Of a stretch of DNA of 64,000 nt, positions 33,895 through 42,632 are shown piece by piece (positions within the stretch are counted from its first letter, which is position 1; the number at the start of each line of letters is the position of its first letter). Source of the DNA: Myxococcaceae bacterium (GTDB lineage Bacteria > Myxococcota_A > UBA9160); contig CAJPFO010000058.1 in the NCBI GenBank assembly GCA_905339255.1, positions 1 through 64,000 on the forward strand, in the 5' to 3' direction. Both the position numbers and the translations under genes were made by a program. The notes below the pieces were generated by a model. The model had not been told where the DNA came from. It worked only from the letters and a program-made list of their open reading frames with translations, and did no database searches.

Positions 33895-36479
33895 GTTCCG
33901 ATCCTCCGCAGTCGCAGGATCGGGCCCTCGGGAGCCGGGTCCTCGCGCAGGTCGACCTCGGCAACGAGGCACCAGAGGTTCTCGTCCGCTGGATCGACCA
34001 GGGTCTGCATCGATTCGAAGCGCTGCGGTGCGACCTCCCGAAGTGTGGTCCACTGCGGCCTGCGCGCCTCGGGTGTGGCGACGACCTCGCCGTACTCCTC
34101 GAAAAAGGGAGCGAGCTCCGAGTGGAAGCGTCGAGGTTCCCAGGGATCGTCGGGGTCCTGCACCACGCAGCGCGCCGCTTCTTCGAAATCGCGGTCGGCG
34201 AGCGCACGAACCAGACGATGCCATTCCTGGCGGACGCGAGCGGCGAAGACGCGCGGATCGGCCGCGAGCGTCCGCGGCTTCCGGGACGGAGCGAGCGGCG
34301 CCTCGGTCTCGCGCGTCGGCGCTGGCGAGACCAGGCTCTCCCACTCCTCGGCGAGACTCGCATCGGTGCGTTCGACGAGCGCCCGAAGCCAGGCGCGGAT
34401 CTCCTCGAGATCCTCGCTGCGAAGACCCTCCGGAACGTTCTGCGTGAGCGTCGCTTCGACCTGCCCCAGATGCCGGAGGAGCAGCCCTTCGTACCGCTCG
34501 AGCCCGTACTCGCGGACGTAATCTCCGAAGTCGAGAAACCCCTCAGCCATCTCGCGGGCGATCGACTTCGGCCGGATGTTCTCGGCCGAGAGCCACGGGT
34601 GCTTCTCGACGAAGAGATCGAAGGTCGCATAGGAGAAGTCCGCGAGCGGCTTCGGCCAGGTGACGTCCTCGAGCTCGCGGATGCGGTCCTCGTAGGGAAC
34701 GCCGTCGGCCTTGAGCTCGGCCAGCCGGCGCCGCTTCGCGTGGTCCGCCTGGCGGAGCAGGATCGGGCGTGGGTTCTCGAGAATCGCCTCGACGAGGGAG
34801 AGCACGTCGAGCGCCCAGTTCGGTGAATCGGGGTCGAGGGCCGAGACCGCTTCGACGAGATAGAGCGAGAGCGTGTGGTGGAGGGAGAAGTCGCGCTGCA
34901 GGTCCTCGTGGACGCGGACCCGCAGTGCGCCGTCGCGCGCGTCGCGAGAGACCTCGACGATCCCGGCGCGACGGAGCGATCGGAAGAGGACGGCCGCCTC
35001 GCGGCGCAGGCGCCGCTTCACTCGCGCGTCTTCGTGCGAGCGATCGACGAGGTCGACGAGGGCCCGGTAGCCCGCGCCGCTCTCGCCTCGCCCGTCTCCG
35101 CGTTGAAGGACCGCCACCAGCATCCCCGGAGTCACCTGGAAGCGCGAGACGAGCGGTTCCGGGGGGCGTGTCGCGAGGCGATCGAACGTCTCGCGGTCCC
35201 ACGGGACGAAGCCCTTCGTCGGGGGCCGCACCTTCACCGCCTTGCGCCGTCCGCTGCGCGGATCGGCGGCCTTCGCGTCGGCACGGCGGTTCAGTACCAC
35301 GTGCTCGGGCGCGATCGCCACCACGCTTCCGCGCTCGTCGAACCCCTTGCGTCCTGCACGGCCGGCGATCTGCCGGAAGTCGCGCACCGAGAGGATCGAG
35401 GTCTTCTCACCGTCGTACTTGCAGAGCTTCGAGAAGAGCACGCTGCGGATCGGGACGTTCACACCGACGCCGAGCGTGTCGGTTCCGCAGATCACCTTGA
35501 GGAGACCCTGCTGCGAGAGGCGTTCGACGAGCAGGCGATACCGCGGAAGCAGTCCGGCGTGGTGGATGCCGATTCCTGCGCGGACGAAGCGATGCACGTC
35601 GCGGCCGTACGGCGTGTCGAAACGGAAGCCGCCGATCGCGGCCCCCACGCGCTGCCGCTCCTCGCGCGAGAGGAGCGGGGTCGAGGTGAGGGCTTGTGCG
35701 AGATCGGCGCACTCGCGCTGCGTGAAGCTCACCACGTACACCGGAGCCTTGCCCTCGGAAACGAGCTTCTCGATCGCCTCGTGGAGGAGGTCCTCGCGGT
35801 ATTCGAAGTCGAGCGGAACGGGGCGTTCGTTCGACGTCACGTGCGAGATCTCACGGCCGGTCCGCCGGTGCAGGGCCTCCTCGATTCCGAGCGTCGGCCC
35901 GAGCGTCGCGGACATGAGCAAGAAGGTGGTTCTCGGCAGCTCGAGAAGGGGGATCTGCCAGGCGCTGCCCCGCTCGCGATCCGAGTAGTAGTGGAACTCG
36001 TCCATCACCACGTACGGGGCATCGACGGCTTCGCCCTGGCGGAGCGCCATCTGCGCGAGCACCTCGGCGGTGCAGCAGACGATCGGCGCCGCCGCATTGA
36101 TGCTCGCGTCGCCCGTGAGCATGCCGACGTTCACGGCGCCGAAGTCTCCGCAGAGCGCGAAGAACTTCTCGGAGGCGAGCGCCTTCACGGGGCACGTGTA
36201 GAAGGATCGCTTGCCCTCGGCAAGCGCCTTGAAGTGGAGTGCGGTGGCGACGAGCGACTTTCCGGAGCCGGTGGGGGTCGAGAGGATCACGTGTCTCCCC
36301 GAGACGAGTTCGAGGAGCGCCTCTTCCTGCGCGGGGTAGGGGGAAACCCCGGTCGCCGCCACCCAGCCGAGGAAGCGGTCGAGGACGATCTCGGGCCCCG
36401 CGCCTTCCCGCGGGCCCGGAAGCCATGCGAGGAGCGTCGGCCGCGTCGGGGAGGGGGTTGCGGCTTCGGGAGCGGGCAC
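33891..36479 (-). CDS. Ski2-like DEAD/DEAH-box helicase with DUF3516-type C terminus
   Basis: An 862-residue helicase. Walker A is STPTGSGKSLV, motif II is VMDEFHYYSD and motif III is LMSATLG. Motif VI region QIAGRAGRKGFD and the GTDTLGVGVNVPIR segment match Ski2/Mtr4-type RNA helicases. The second half is a long helical accessory region (LHHTLSLYLVEAVSALD, GLERYEGLLLRHLGQVEATL) as in the DUF3516 subfamily found in bacteria. The last ~130 residues add a small domain. A GTG at 36479 is the likely start; no strong ribosome site is seen. RNA processing or decay is the likely role. Confidence 0.9.
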   Translation of the reverse strand: MPAPEAATPSPTRPTLLAWLPGPREGAGPEIVLDRFLGWVAATGVSPYPAQEEALLELVSGRHVILSTPTGSGKSLVATALHFKALAEGKRSFYTCPVKALASEKFFALCGDFGAVNVGMLTGDASINAAAPIVCCTAEVLAQMALRQGEAVDAPYVVMDEFHYYSDRERGSAWQIPLLELPRTTFLLMSATLGPTLGIEEALHRRTGREISHVTSNERPVPLDFEYREDLLHEAIEKLVSEGKAPVYVVSFTQRECADLAQALTSTPLLSREERQRVGAAIGGFRFDTPYGRDVHRFVRAGIGIHHAGLLPRYRLLVERLSQQGLLKVICGTDTLGVGVNVPIRSVLFSKLCKYDGEKTSILSVRDFRQIAGRAGRKGFDERGSVVAIAPEHVVLNRRADAKAADPRSGRRKAVKVRPPTKGFVPWDRETFDRLATRPPEPLVSRFQVTPGMLVAVLQRGDGRGESGAGYRALVDLVDRSHEDARVKRRLRREAAVLFRSLRRAGIVEVSRDARDGALRVRVHEDLQRDFSLHHTLSLYLVEAVSALDPDSPNWALDVLSLVEAILENPRPILLRQADHAKRRRLAELKADGVPYEDRIRELEDVTWPKPLADFSYATFDLFVEKHPWLSAENIRPKSIAREMAEGFLDFGDYVREYGLERYEGLLLRHLGQVEATLTQNVPEGLRSEDLEEIRAWLRALVERTDASLAEEWESLVSPAPTRETEAPLAPSRKPRTLAADPRVFAARVRQEWHRLVRALADRDFEEAARCVVQDPDDPWEPRRFHSELAPFFEEYGEVVATPEARRPQWTTLREVAPQRFESMQTLVDPADENLWCLVAEVDLREDPAPEGPILRLRRIGT

Positions 36480-36576
36480 GTCCGGCAGGGTAGGCGACGG
36501 AGCACGCGAACGAAGCCCTCCACTTCGAGCGGCTCCCTGCCGATGCGCCCGGCATGGCGCCCTCCCCGGAGAAGCC

Positions 36577-38733
36577 TTGAGTCTGGTTGCGCTCTCGCTG
36601 GCCCTGGTCGTCCTCGCTGCCGCCTTCGCGCTGGTGCGGGGCCGCGTCCGCGCGCTCGAGGCGGCGCACTCTGAGAGCCAGGCGCGCCTCGAGCTCTTCG
36701 TCCAGGCCATTTCCGACGGGTACATGGAGTGGGAGATCGCCACCGATCGGCTTCGCTTTTCCGAGCGCTTCCGCGAGCTCGTCGGCCTCGAGGCCGAGGC
36801 GACCTGCCCGTACGCGAGCTTCGAGGAGCGTCTCCACCCGGACGATCGCGCGATCACGTTCGCTTCGATGCAGGCGCATCTCGAGCAGGGCGCGGCGTAC
36901 CTGGTCGAGTACCGGCTCCGCGCGCGAGATGGAGGGTGGCGCTGGTTCGAATCGAGGGCGATGACGGTTCGCGACGAAGCGGGTCGTCCGGTCCGCGTGA
37001 TCGGAAGCCTCGCCGACATCGATTCCCGCAAGCGCGCCGAAGAGGCCGAGCGGGCGCGCACGGCGGAAGTCGAGCAGGCACGAGATCGGATCGCGCAGCA
37101 GGCGTCGGCGCTCGCGGCCCTGAACGACGAGCTCGCGCAGGCCCGCGATCTGGCACTCGATGCCGTCCGAGCCAAGTCGAGCTTCCTCGCGAGCGTGAGC
37201 CACGAGATTCGGACCCCGATGAACGCCGTGATCGGAGTGGCCGGGTTGCTTCTCGAAGGCGAGCTTTCTTCGGAACAACGCGAACTCGCCGAGACGCTCC
37301 GGGCTGCGGGCGACCAGCTCCTCGGCCTGGTCGACCAGATCCTCGACTTCTCCCGCCTCGACGAGGGCCGGGTGAGCCTCGAGCACGCCGACTTCGAGGT
37401 CCGCGAGGTGGTCGAGGACTGCATCGGTCGCTTCCTCCCGAAAGCGCGAGCACGAGAGCTCACCCTCGACGCGAGGATCGATCCCTCGGTCCCGGCCTAC
37501 GTCTCGAGCGATCCCTCGCGAATCCGCCAGATCATCGACCATCTGCTCGAGAACGCGATCAAGTTCACGGAGCGTGGCGGCGTGTCGATCTCCGTCGGCG
37601 CCGAGAGCCTCGACGGCGGATTCGCGATGCTCCGCTTCGGGGTCATCGACACCGGGATCGGGATCGCGCCGGACCTCCAGGGAAGGCTCTTCCAGCCCTT
37701 CACGCAGATCGACGGCTCGTTCTCGCGTCGGTACGGGGGCACCGGGCTCGGACTCGCGATCTGCCGGAAGCTCGTCGAGATGCTCGGTGGGGAAATCGAC
37801 GTCGTGAGTTCTCCGGGCGAGGGCTCCTGCTTCCGCTTCACGGTGCGGGTCGAAGTGAAGCATGCCGCCGCGTCGCTCGTTCTGGCCTCGCTCGAACTTC
37901 GCGGCCTGCGGGCCCTCGTGATCGAATCGGCCGACCGCCGCGAGGACGTGCTGCGTCATCAGCTCGAAGGGCTCGGAGTCGACGTCGTCGCAGTGTCCGA
38001 GGCGGATTCCGACGCCGTGGTCGAGCGAGCCCGCGCCGCGGTCCGGGAAGGAAAGCCCTTCGATCTCCTCTTCGTCGCGCAGACGCTGCCGGGCGAGGTC
38101 GCGTTCGAGATCGTCCCGCGTCTGCGCGCGGAGCTCGAGTTCGGTCGCCTTCGCGCGTTCCTGCTCACGACCTCGATCTCTCGGCGGGGCTTCGTGCGCG
38201 CGCGCGAAGCGGGATTCGCTGCGCAGATCACGCTTCCGGTCCGCCAATCGCATCTCCACGACGTGGCGCTCGCCGCGCTCCTCGACCGCGGAATGGCGGC
38301 CGTGGTGCCCCCGCTCGCGGCGCGGCCCGCGAACGCACGTCCACGGGTGCTCGTCGCCGAGGACAATCCCGTGAACCAGAAGCTCGCGCGGCGCATGCTC
38401 GAGAAGCTCGGCTTCGAGGTCGAGCTCGTCGAAAATGGCCTCGATGCCGTGAAGGCGATGTCCTCGGGAAGCTACGACGCGATCCTGATGGATTGCCAGA
38501 TGCCCCGCATGGACGGCTTCGAGGCCACCCGCGAAATCCGGCGCCGCGAGGGGCCCGGAAGGCATACGCCGATCATCGCAGTGACCGCGAATGCGATGCC
38601 CGGAGACCGGGAGCGCTGTCTCGATGCCGGAATGGACGACTACGTGCCGAAGCCGGTGCGTCGCGAGGTGCTGGCCGATACGCTGCGCCGCCTGATCGGG
38701 CAGGCCGTCCGAAGCGAGGCGTGCGCGGGGTAG
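36577..38733 (+). CDS. Membrane-anchored PAS hybrid histidine kinase with two receiver-like domains
   Basis: A 718-residue kinase: one N-terminal membrane helix (residues 2-20), a PAS domain (about 38-155; YMEWEIATDRLRFSERFREL), a coiled coil, HisKA with SFLASVSHEIRTPMNAVIG and an ATPase core (LLENAIKFTERGG, GTGLGLAICRKL). The first receiver-like domain (about 435-565) lacks the acceptor Asp (LLFVAQTLPG). The final receiver is intact (AILMDCQMPRMDG, DDYVPKPVRR). This is the BarA-like layout without Hpt. A TTG at 36577 with GGAGA upstream is the start. The partner regulator is not adjacent. Confidence 0.9.
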   Translation: MSLVALSLALVVLAAAFALVRGRVRALEAAHSESQARLELFVQAISDGYMEWEIATDRLRFSERFRELVGLEAEATCPYASFEERLHPDDRAITFASMQAHLEQGAAYLVEYRLRARDGGWRWFESRAMTVRDEAGRPVRVIGSLADIDSRKRAEEAERARTAEVEQARDRIAQQASALAALNDELAQARDLALDAVRAKSSFLASVSHEIRTPMNAVIGVAGLLLEGELSSEQRELAETLRAAGDQLLGLVDQILDFSRLDEGRVSLEHADFEVREVVEDCIGRFLPKARARELTLDARIDPSVPAYVSSDPSRIRQIIDHLLENAIKFTERGGVSISVGAESLDGGFAMLRFGVIDTGIGIAPDLQGRLFQPFTQIDGSFSRRYGGTGLGLAICRKLVEMLGGEIDVVSSPGEGSCFRFTVRVEVKHAAASLVLASLELRGLRALVIESADRREDVLRHQLEGLGVDVVAVSEADSDAVVERARAAVREGKPFDLLFVAQTLPGEVAFEIVPRLRAELEFGRLRAFLLTTSISRRGFVRAREAGFAAQITLPVRQSHLHDVALAALLDRGMAAVVPPLAARPANARPRVLVAEDNPVNQKLARRMLEKLGFEVELVENGLDAVKAMSSGSYDAILMDCQMPRMDGFEATREIRRREGPGRHTPIIAVTANAMPGDRERCLDAGMDDYVPKPVRREVLADTLRRLIGQAVRSEACAG

Positions 38734-38820
38734 ACCCGACGCCGAGGTCCGCAACGCGTGGTGGCGACCCGCTTCGGCGTCCCCGTGGCCTCTGATCCCG
38801 GGTCGGTGTCCGCGGCACGC

Positions 38821-38850
38821 ACCCCACCGTCGGCCGGCGGGGCGTGGGGT
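38821..38850. terminator. Possible bidirectional hairpin between convergent genes
   Basis: The arms ACCCCAC (38821-38827) and GTGGGGT (38844-38850) can pair around a GC-rich 16-base loop. It lies right after the Sel1 gene stop (minus strand) and within the 120-base gap after the kinase gene. The stem is short and there is no T tract. Confidence 0.35.
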
Positions 38851-38853
38851 CGG

Positions 38854-39711
38854 CTACGGATCCCTGCGGGAGGCGCTCGCTCCCGCCTCGATCGCTTCGA
38901 GCCGCGCGCGCGCCTCTTCGGATCCGAGCGCTGCAGCACGCCGATACCACGCGAGCGCGGCGTTCGGATCTGCGGTGGCGCCTCGCGCTCCGGTCTCGTG
39001 GAGCGCGCCGAGCGCGAAGGCCGCGAGGGCGTTGTCGGACTCCGCCGCGTCTTCCAGGTATCGGAGGCCGGCGGAGTCGTCGCGCAGCACGCCCTCGCCG
39101 CGAAGGAACGAGAGCGCCGCCTCGGCCTGCGCGTCGGCGTCGCCGTGAGAGGCGGCGTCGATTCGCCAGCGCGCCGCGAGGGTGAGATCGCGCGGCACAC
39201 CGATCCCTTCGAAGTATGCGCGCGCGAGCCAGCGCTTCGCCGCGAGGTCTCCCTTCTCCGCAGCCTTCCGATACCAGCGAGCGGCCTCCTCGGGATTGCG
39301 CGCGACGCCGATCCCGTGCTCGAACGTCCATGCGAGGGCGAACTGCGCGTCGACGCCTCCCTGCTCGGCCGCCGCGAGCGTGTAGCGGAACGCGGCCACG
39401 GGATCCGCGGTCGTGCCCCGACCTTCGCGAAGCAAGAGACCCGCGAGAAGCTGTGCATCGGCCGATCCCTGCGCGGCGGCGAGCTTCGCGAGGCGAAGCG
39501 CCTCGGCATCGTCGCGCACCACTCCGACGCCGTTCGCGAGTGCGAGCGCGAGCGAGGCACGAGCCTCCCGATCGCCGCTCCCGGCCGCGGCCCGGAGGAT
39601 TTCGATCGGGTCGGTCGCCGCGGCCGGAGACCCGCCGGGGGAGGGGGCCGTCTCCCCGCAGGCGGCCGTGAGCCACGCCAGGCCGAGCAGGACCCGGCAC
39701 CACCGCTTCAT
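38854..39711 (-). CDS. Sel1-repeat lipoprotein
   Basis: A 285-residue exported protein. Residues 1-18 are a lipoprotein signal ending in LTAAC. About seven Sel1-like (TPR-type) repeats follow, seen as AxxxxxxAAxxGxxxAxxxLGxxyxxGxGV units, e.g. KWLARAYFEGIGVPRD-like and AARWYRKAAEKGDLAAK. Such solenoids bind other proteins at the inner face of the outer membrane or in the periplasm. The ATG at 39711 is fixed by the signal peptide. It is divergent from the M16 protease gene (124 bases between starts). Confidence 0.88.
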   Translation of the reverse strand: MKRWCRVLLGLAWLTAACGETAPSPGGSPAAATDPIEILRAAAGSGDREARASLALALANGVGVVRDDAEALRLAKLAAAQGSADAQLLAGLLLREGRGTTADPVAAFRYTLAAAEQGGVDAQFALAWTFEHGIGVARNPEEAARWYRKAAEKGDLAAKRWLARAYFEGIGVPRDLTLAARWRIDAASHGDADAQAEAALSFLRGEGVLRDDSAGLRYLEDAAESDNALAAFALGALHETGARGATADPNAALAWYRRAAALGSEEARARLEAIEAGASASRRDP

Positions 39712-39835
39712 GGACGGAGGATCGCTCCTGCTGCCCCGCGTGGCCAGCGTCGGTTCGAATAGCCGGGGCCCGTCGGGCGCCTCATGAGTCGGTCGGGAAC
39801 CCGCTACCGTCCGCGCCGCCACCTCGGGAGGAATC

Positions 39836-42577
39836 GTGACGACGAGATCGCTTCGAAGGACCGCTTCGATCCTTGCCGGCGCGCTGCTCGCAAGTCTCTC
39901 CTGCGTCGCCGCCGCACTGCCGCCCGGCGTCACGGCGGGGCCCTCCGTCGAAGGGATCTCCGAGTACCGGCTCGAGAACGGCCTTCGCGTGCTCCTCTTC
40001 CCCGACCCCTCGCGCCAGACGATCACGGTGAACGTGACCTATCTCGTCGGCTCCAGGCACGAGAACTACGGCGAGACCGGGATGGCGCACCTGCTCGAGC
40101 ACCTGCTCTTCAAGGGCACCGAGCAGCATCCCAATCTCACGGAGGAGATGTCGCAGCGCTTCTCGCAGACCAACGGCACGACCTACTACGACCGCACCAA
40201 CTACTTCGAGACCTTTCCGGCCTCCGCCGAGACCCTCGACTGGACGCTCCGCATGGAAGCCGATCGGATGGTTCACTCCCGGATTGCGAAGAGCGACCTC
40301 GACAGCGAGATGAGCGTCGTCCGGAACGAGTTCGAGATCGGCGAGAACCGACCCGGGAGCGTCCTCTACAAGCGGATGCTCTCGACGGCATACCTCTGGC
40401 ACAACTACGGCAACTCGCCGATCGGCGCGCGTTCGGACATCGAGAACGTTCCGATCGAGCGGCTTCGGGCCTTCTATTCGAAGCACTACCAACCGGACAA
40501 TGCGGTCCTGCTGGTCGCCGGCAAGTTCGATCCCGAGCCGACCCTCGAGAAGATCGCAGAGATCTTCGGCGTGATCCCGAAGCCCGCGCGCACGCTCGAG
40601 CCGACCTACACGAGGGAGCCGACCCAGGACGGCGAACGAAGCGTCACGCTCCGGCGCGTCGGAGACGTCCAGATGGCCGGAGCCGTCTACCACGTGCCGG
40701 CGGCGACGCATCCGGACTATCCGGCCGTTTCGATCCTCGCCTTCCTGCTCGGCGACACGCCGTCCGGACGGCTCTATCGCGCGCTCGTCGAGACGGGCCT
40801 CGCGACCTCCGTGTCCGCTGCCGACATCGCGCTGCGCGAGGCCGGAACGCTGGTCTTCATGGCCGAGGTCCCGGCGGATCACGATCTCGAGAAGGCCGCC
40901 GATGCGATGCTCGCCACGGTCGAGGGTGTCCCCGGAGAGCCTCCGACCGCGGAGGAGGTCGGCCGCGCGAGGAACGAGATCCTCCGGGACCTCGAGATCG
41001 CGCTCACGGACCCCGGCGAGATCGGCATCCATCTCTCGGAGTTCATCGCGGCAGGGGATTGGCGCCTCGTTTTCCTCTACCGCGATGCGATCGAGAAGGT
41101 GACGCCCGAAGAGGTCGTCGCTTCGGCGCGCCGTTATCTCCTGCCTTCGAACCGGACGCTCGGTCTCTTCGTTCCGACGCCCGAGCCCGTCCGGGCCGAG
41201 ATCCCGCCCCCGCCCGAGGTTTCCGAAGTCGTCGCCGGCTACCAGGGGCGCGAGGCGATGAAGCAGGGGGAGGCCTTCGAACCGACTCCGCAGAACATCG
41301 CCGCAAGGACGGCGACGAAGAAGCTCGAGGGCGGCATGCAGCTCGCGCTCCTTCCGAAGCAGACCCGCGGCGAGGCCGTCGCCGCCACCCTCAGGCTCCG
41401 CATCGGAGACGAAGCATCGCTCGCGGATCGTGGCGCCCTCGCCTCGATCGTCGCGTCGATGCTCACGCGAGGGACGACGACCCTCTCCCGCCAAGAGATC
41501 CAGGACCGCCTCGCCGAACTCCGCGCCGAGATGCGGGTCTCCGCCGATCCGCAAGGAGTGTCGGTCCTCATGAAGGCGCGGCGCGACACGATCGCCGACG
41601 TGCTCCGGCTCGTCGCCGACGTGCTCCGCAGTCCGAGCTTCCCACAGTCCGAGCTCGAGCAACTCGTCCGCCAGGAGGCGACCGAAGTCGAGCAGCAGAA
41701 GAGCGATCCGAACGCGGTCGCGCTCAATCGCCTGAGGCGTCAGCTCTCTCCGTACCCGAAGGGGCATCCCTCCTACGTCGGGAGCTTCGACGAGCAGATC
41801 GACGATCTCCGCGCGGTGACGCGCGACGGGCTCGTCGAGTTCCACGAGGCCTTCTACGGTGCGAGCGACGGCCTTCTCGCGGTGGTCGGCGACTTCGATC
41901 CGAACCAGATCGAACCCCTCGCTCGCGAGCTCTTCGGCGAGTGGAAGAGCCGAACCCCGTACGCGCGCATTCCCGAACGACCGGTTCGGACCGAGGTGGC
42001 ACGAGAAGTGCTGCAGCTTCCGGACAAGGCGAGCGCGATGGTGCTCGCGGCGACACCGCTCGGAATCGGACAGCGGAGCTCCGACTTCCCTGCGTTCGTC
42101 CTCGCCGACCATTTGATGGGCGGTGGCTTCCTGAGCTCGCGGCTCGCGACGCGGATCCGCCAGCAGGATGGGCTCAGCTACGGCGTCGGGTCGAGCGCGA
42201 ACCTTTCGCCCTTCGAGGAGCGCGGAACCTGGCTCGTCTACGCGATGTCGGCGCCCGAGAATGCGGAGAAGGTCGCCCGTGCGGCCGACGAGGAGGTGCG
42301 ACGGGTTCGTGAGAAGGGATTCGACGAGAAGGAGGTGGCCGACGCGAAGGCGGGCTTCGTTTCCGAGCGACGCGGCCAGCGCGCCGACGATTCGTACGTC
42401 GCTGCGCTCCTCGTCGAGCGACTTCACGAGGGACGTCCCCTCGATTGGGACGCGGGTTTCGAGTCCGCGGTCCTCGCGCTCACGGCCGAGCAGGTGAGCG
42501 ATGCGTTCCGCAGGAACGTCGAGCCCGAAAAGATCACGACGGTGAGAGCGGGGACCTTCGCGAACGAATCGCGATAG
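39836..42577 (+). CDS. Periplasmic M16 (pitrilysin-type) zinc protease, both halves fused
   Basis: A 913-residue protein. A signal peptide (about 1-28) is followed by the active M16 half with the HxxEH zinc motif (GMAHLLEHLLFKG) and the downstream Glu ligand (VVRNEFEIGEN). The second, inactive-type half lies from about residue 480 (KLEGGMQLALLPKQT, VVGDFDPNQIEPLARELFG) and has no HxxEH. The two halves form the clam shell that degrades unfolded peptides. GTG at 39836 with GGGAGGA just before it. Substrate unknown. Confidence 0.92.
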   Translation: MTTRSLRRTASILAGALLASLSCVAAALPPGVTAGPSVEGISEYRLENGLRVLLFPDPSRQTITVNVTYLVGSRHENYGETGMAHLLEHLLFKGTEQHPNLTEEMSQRFSQTNGTTYYDRTNYFETFPASAETLDWTLRMEADRMVHSRIAKSDLDSEMSVVRNEFEIGENRPGSVLYKRMLSTAYLWHNYGNSPIGARSDIENVPIERLRAFYSKHYQPDNAVLLVAGKFDPEPTLEKIAEIFGVIPKPARTLEPTYTREPTQDGERSVTLRRVGDVQMAGAVYHVPAATHPDYPAVSILAFLLGDTPSGRLYRALVETGLATSVSAADIALREAGTLVFMAEVPADHDLEKAADAMLATVEGVPGEPPTAEEVGRARNEILRDLEIALTDPGEIGIHLSEFIAAGDWRLVFLYRDAIEKVTPEEVVASARRYLLPSNRTLGLFVPTPEPVRAEIPPPPEVSEVVAGYQGREAMKQGEAFEPTPQNIAARTATKKLEGGMQLALLPKQTRGEAVAATLRLRIGDEASLADRGALASIVASMLTRGTTTLSRQEIQDRLAELRAEMRVSADPQGVSVLMKARRDTIADVLRLVADVLRSPSFPQSELEQLVRQEATEVEQQKSDPNAVALNRLRRQLSPYPKGHPSYVGSFDEQIDDLRAVTRDGLVEFHEAFYGASDGLLAVVGDFDPNQIEPLARELFGEWKSRTPYARIPERPVRTEVAREVLQLPDKASAMVLAATPLGIGQRSSDFPAFVLADHLMGGGFLSSRLATRIRQQDGLSYGVGSSANLSPFEERGTWLVYAMSAPENAEKVARAADEEVRRVREKGFDEKEVADAKAGFVSERRGQRADDSYVAALLVERLHEGRPLDWDAGFESAVLALTAEQVSDAFRRNVEPEKITTVRAGTFANESR

Positions 42578-42613
42578 CGGGCTCGTCTGCCCGCGTCGGC
42601 CTCCACGTGGAGG
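42577..42613. terminator. Two hairpins between convergent M16 and SNF2 genes
   Basis: GCGGGC (42577-42582) pairs with GCCCGC (42589-42594) around a 6-base loop. Six bases on is the perfect 14-base palindrome CCTCCACGTGGAGG (42600-42613). Both lie in the 55-base gap between two gene ends, so they can serve both strands. No T tract. Confidence 0.5.
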
Positions 42614-42632
42614 TCCTCGGAGCCGGGTCGTC

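Noticed and set aside
35851-38754. Very long open frame antisense to the hybrid histidine kinase (also similar ones antisense to the M16 protease at 39782-42427 and to SNF2 at 43746-45761)
   Set aside because: These are typical antisense shadows of high-GC genes: highly charged, repetitive composition, no domain, and the opposite strand encodes well-recognised proteins.
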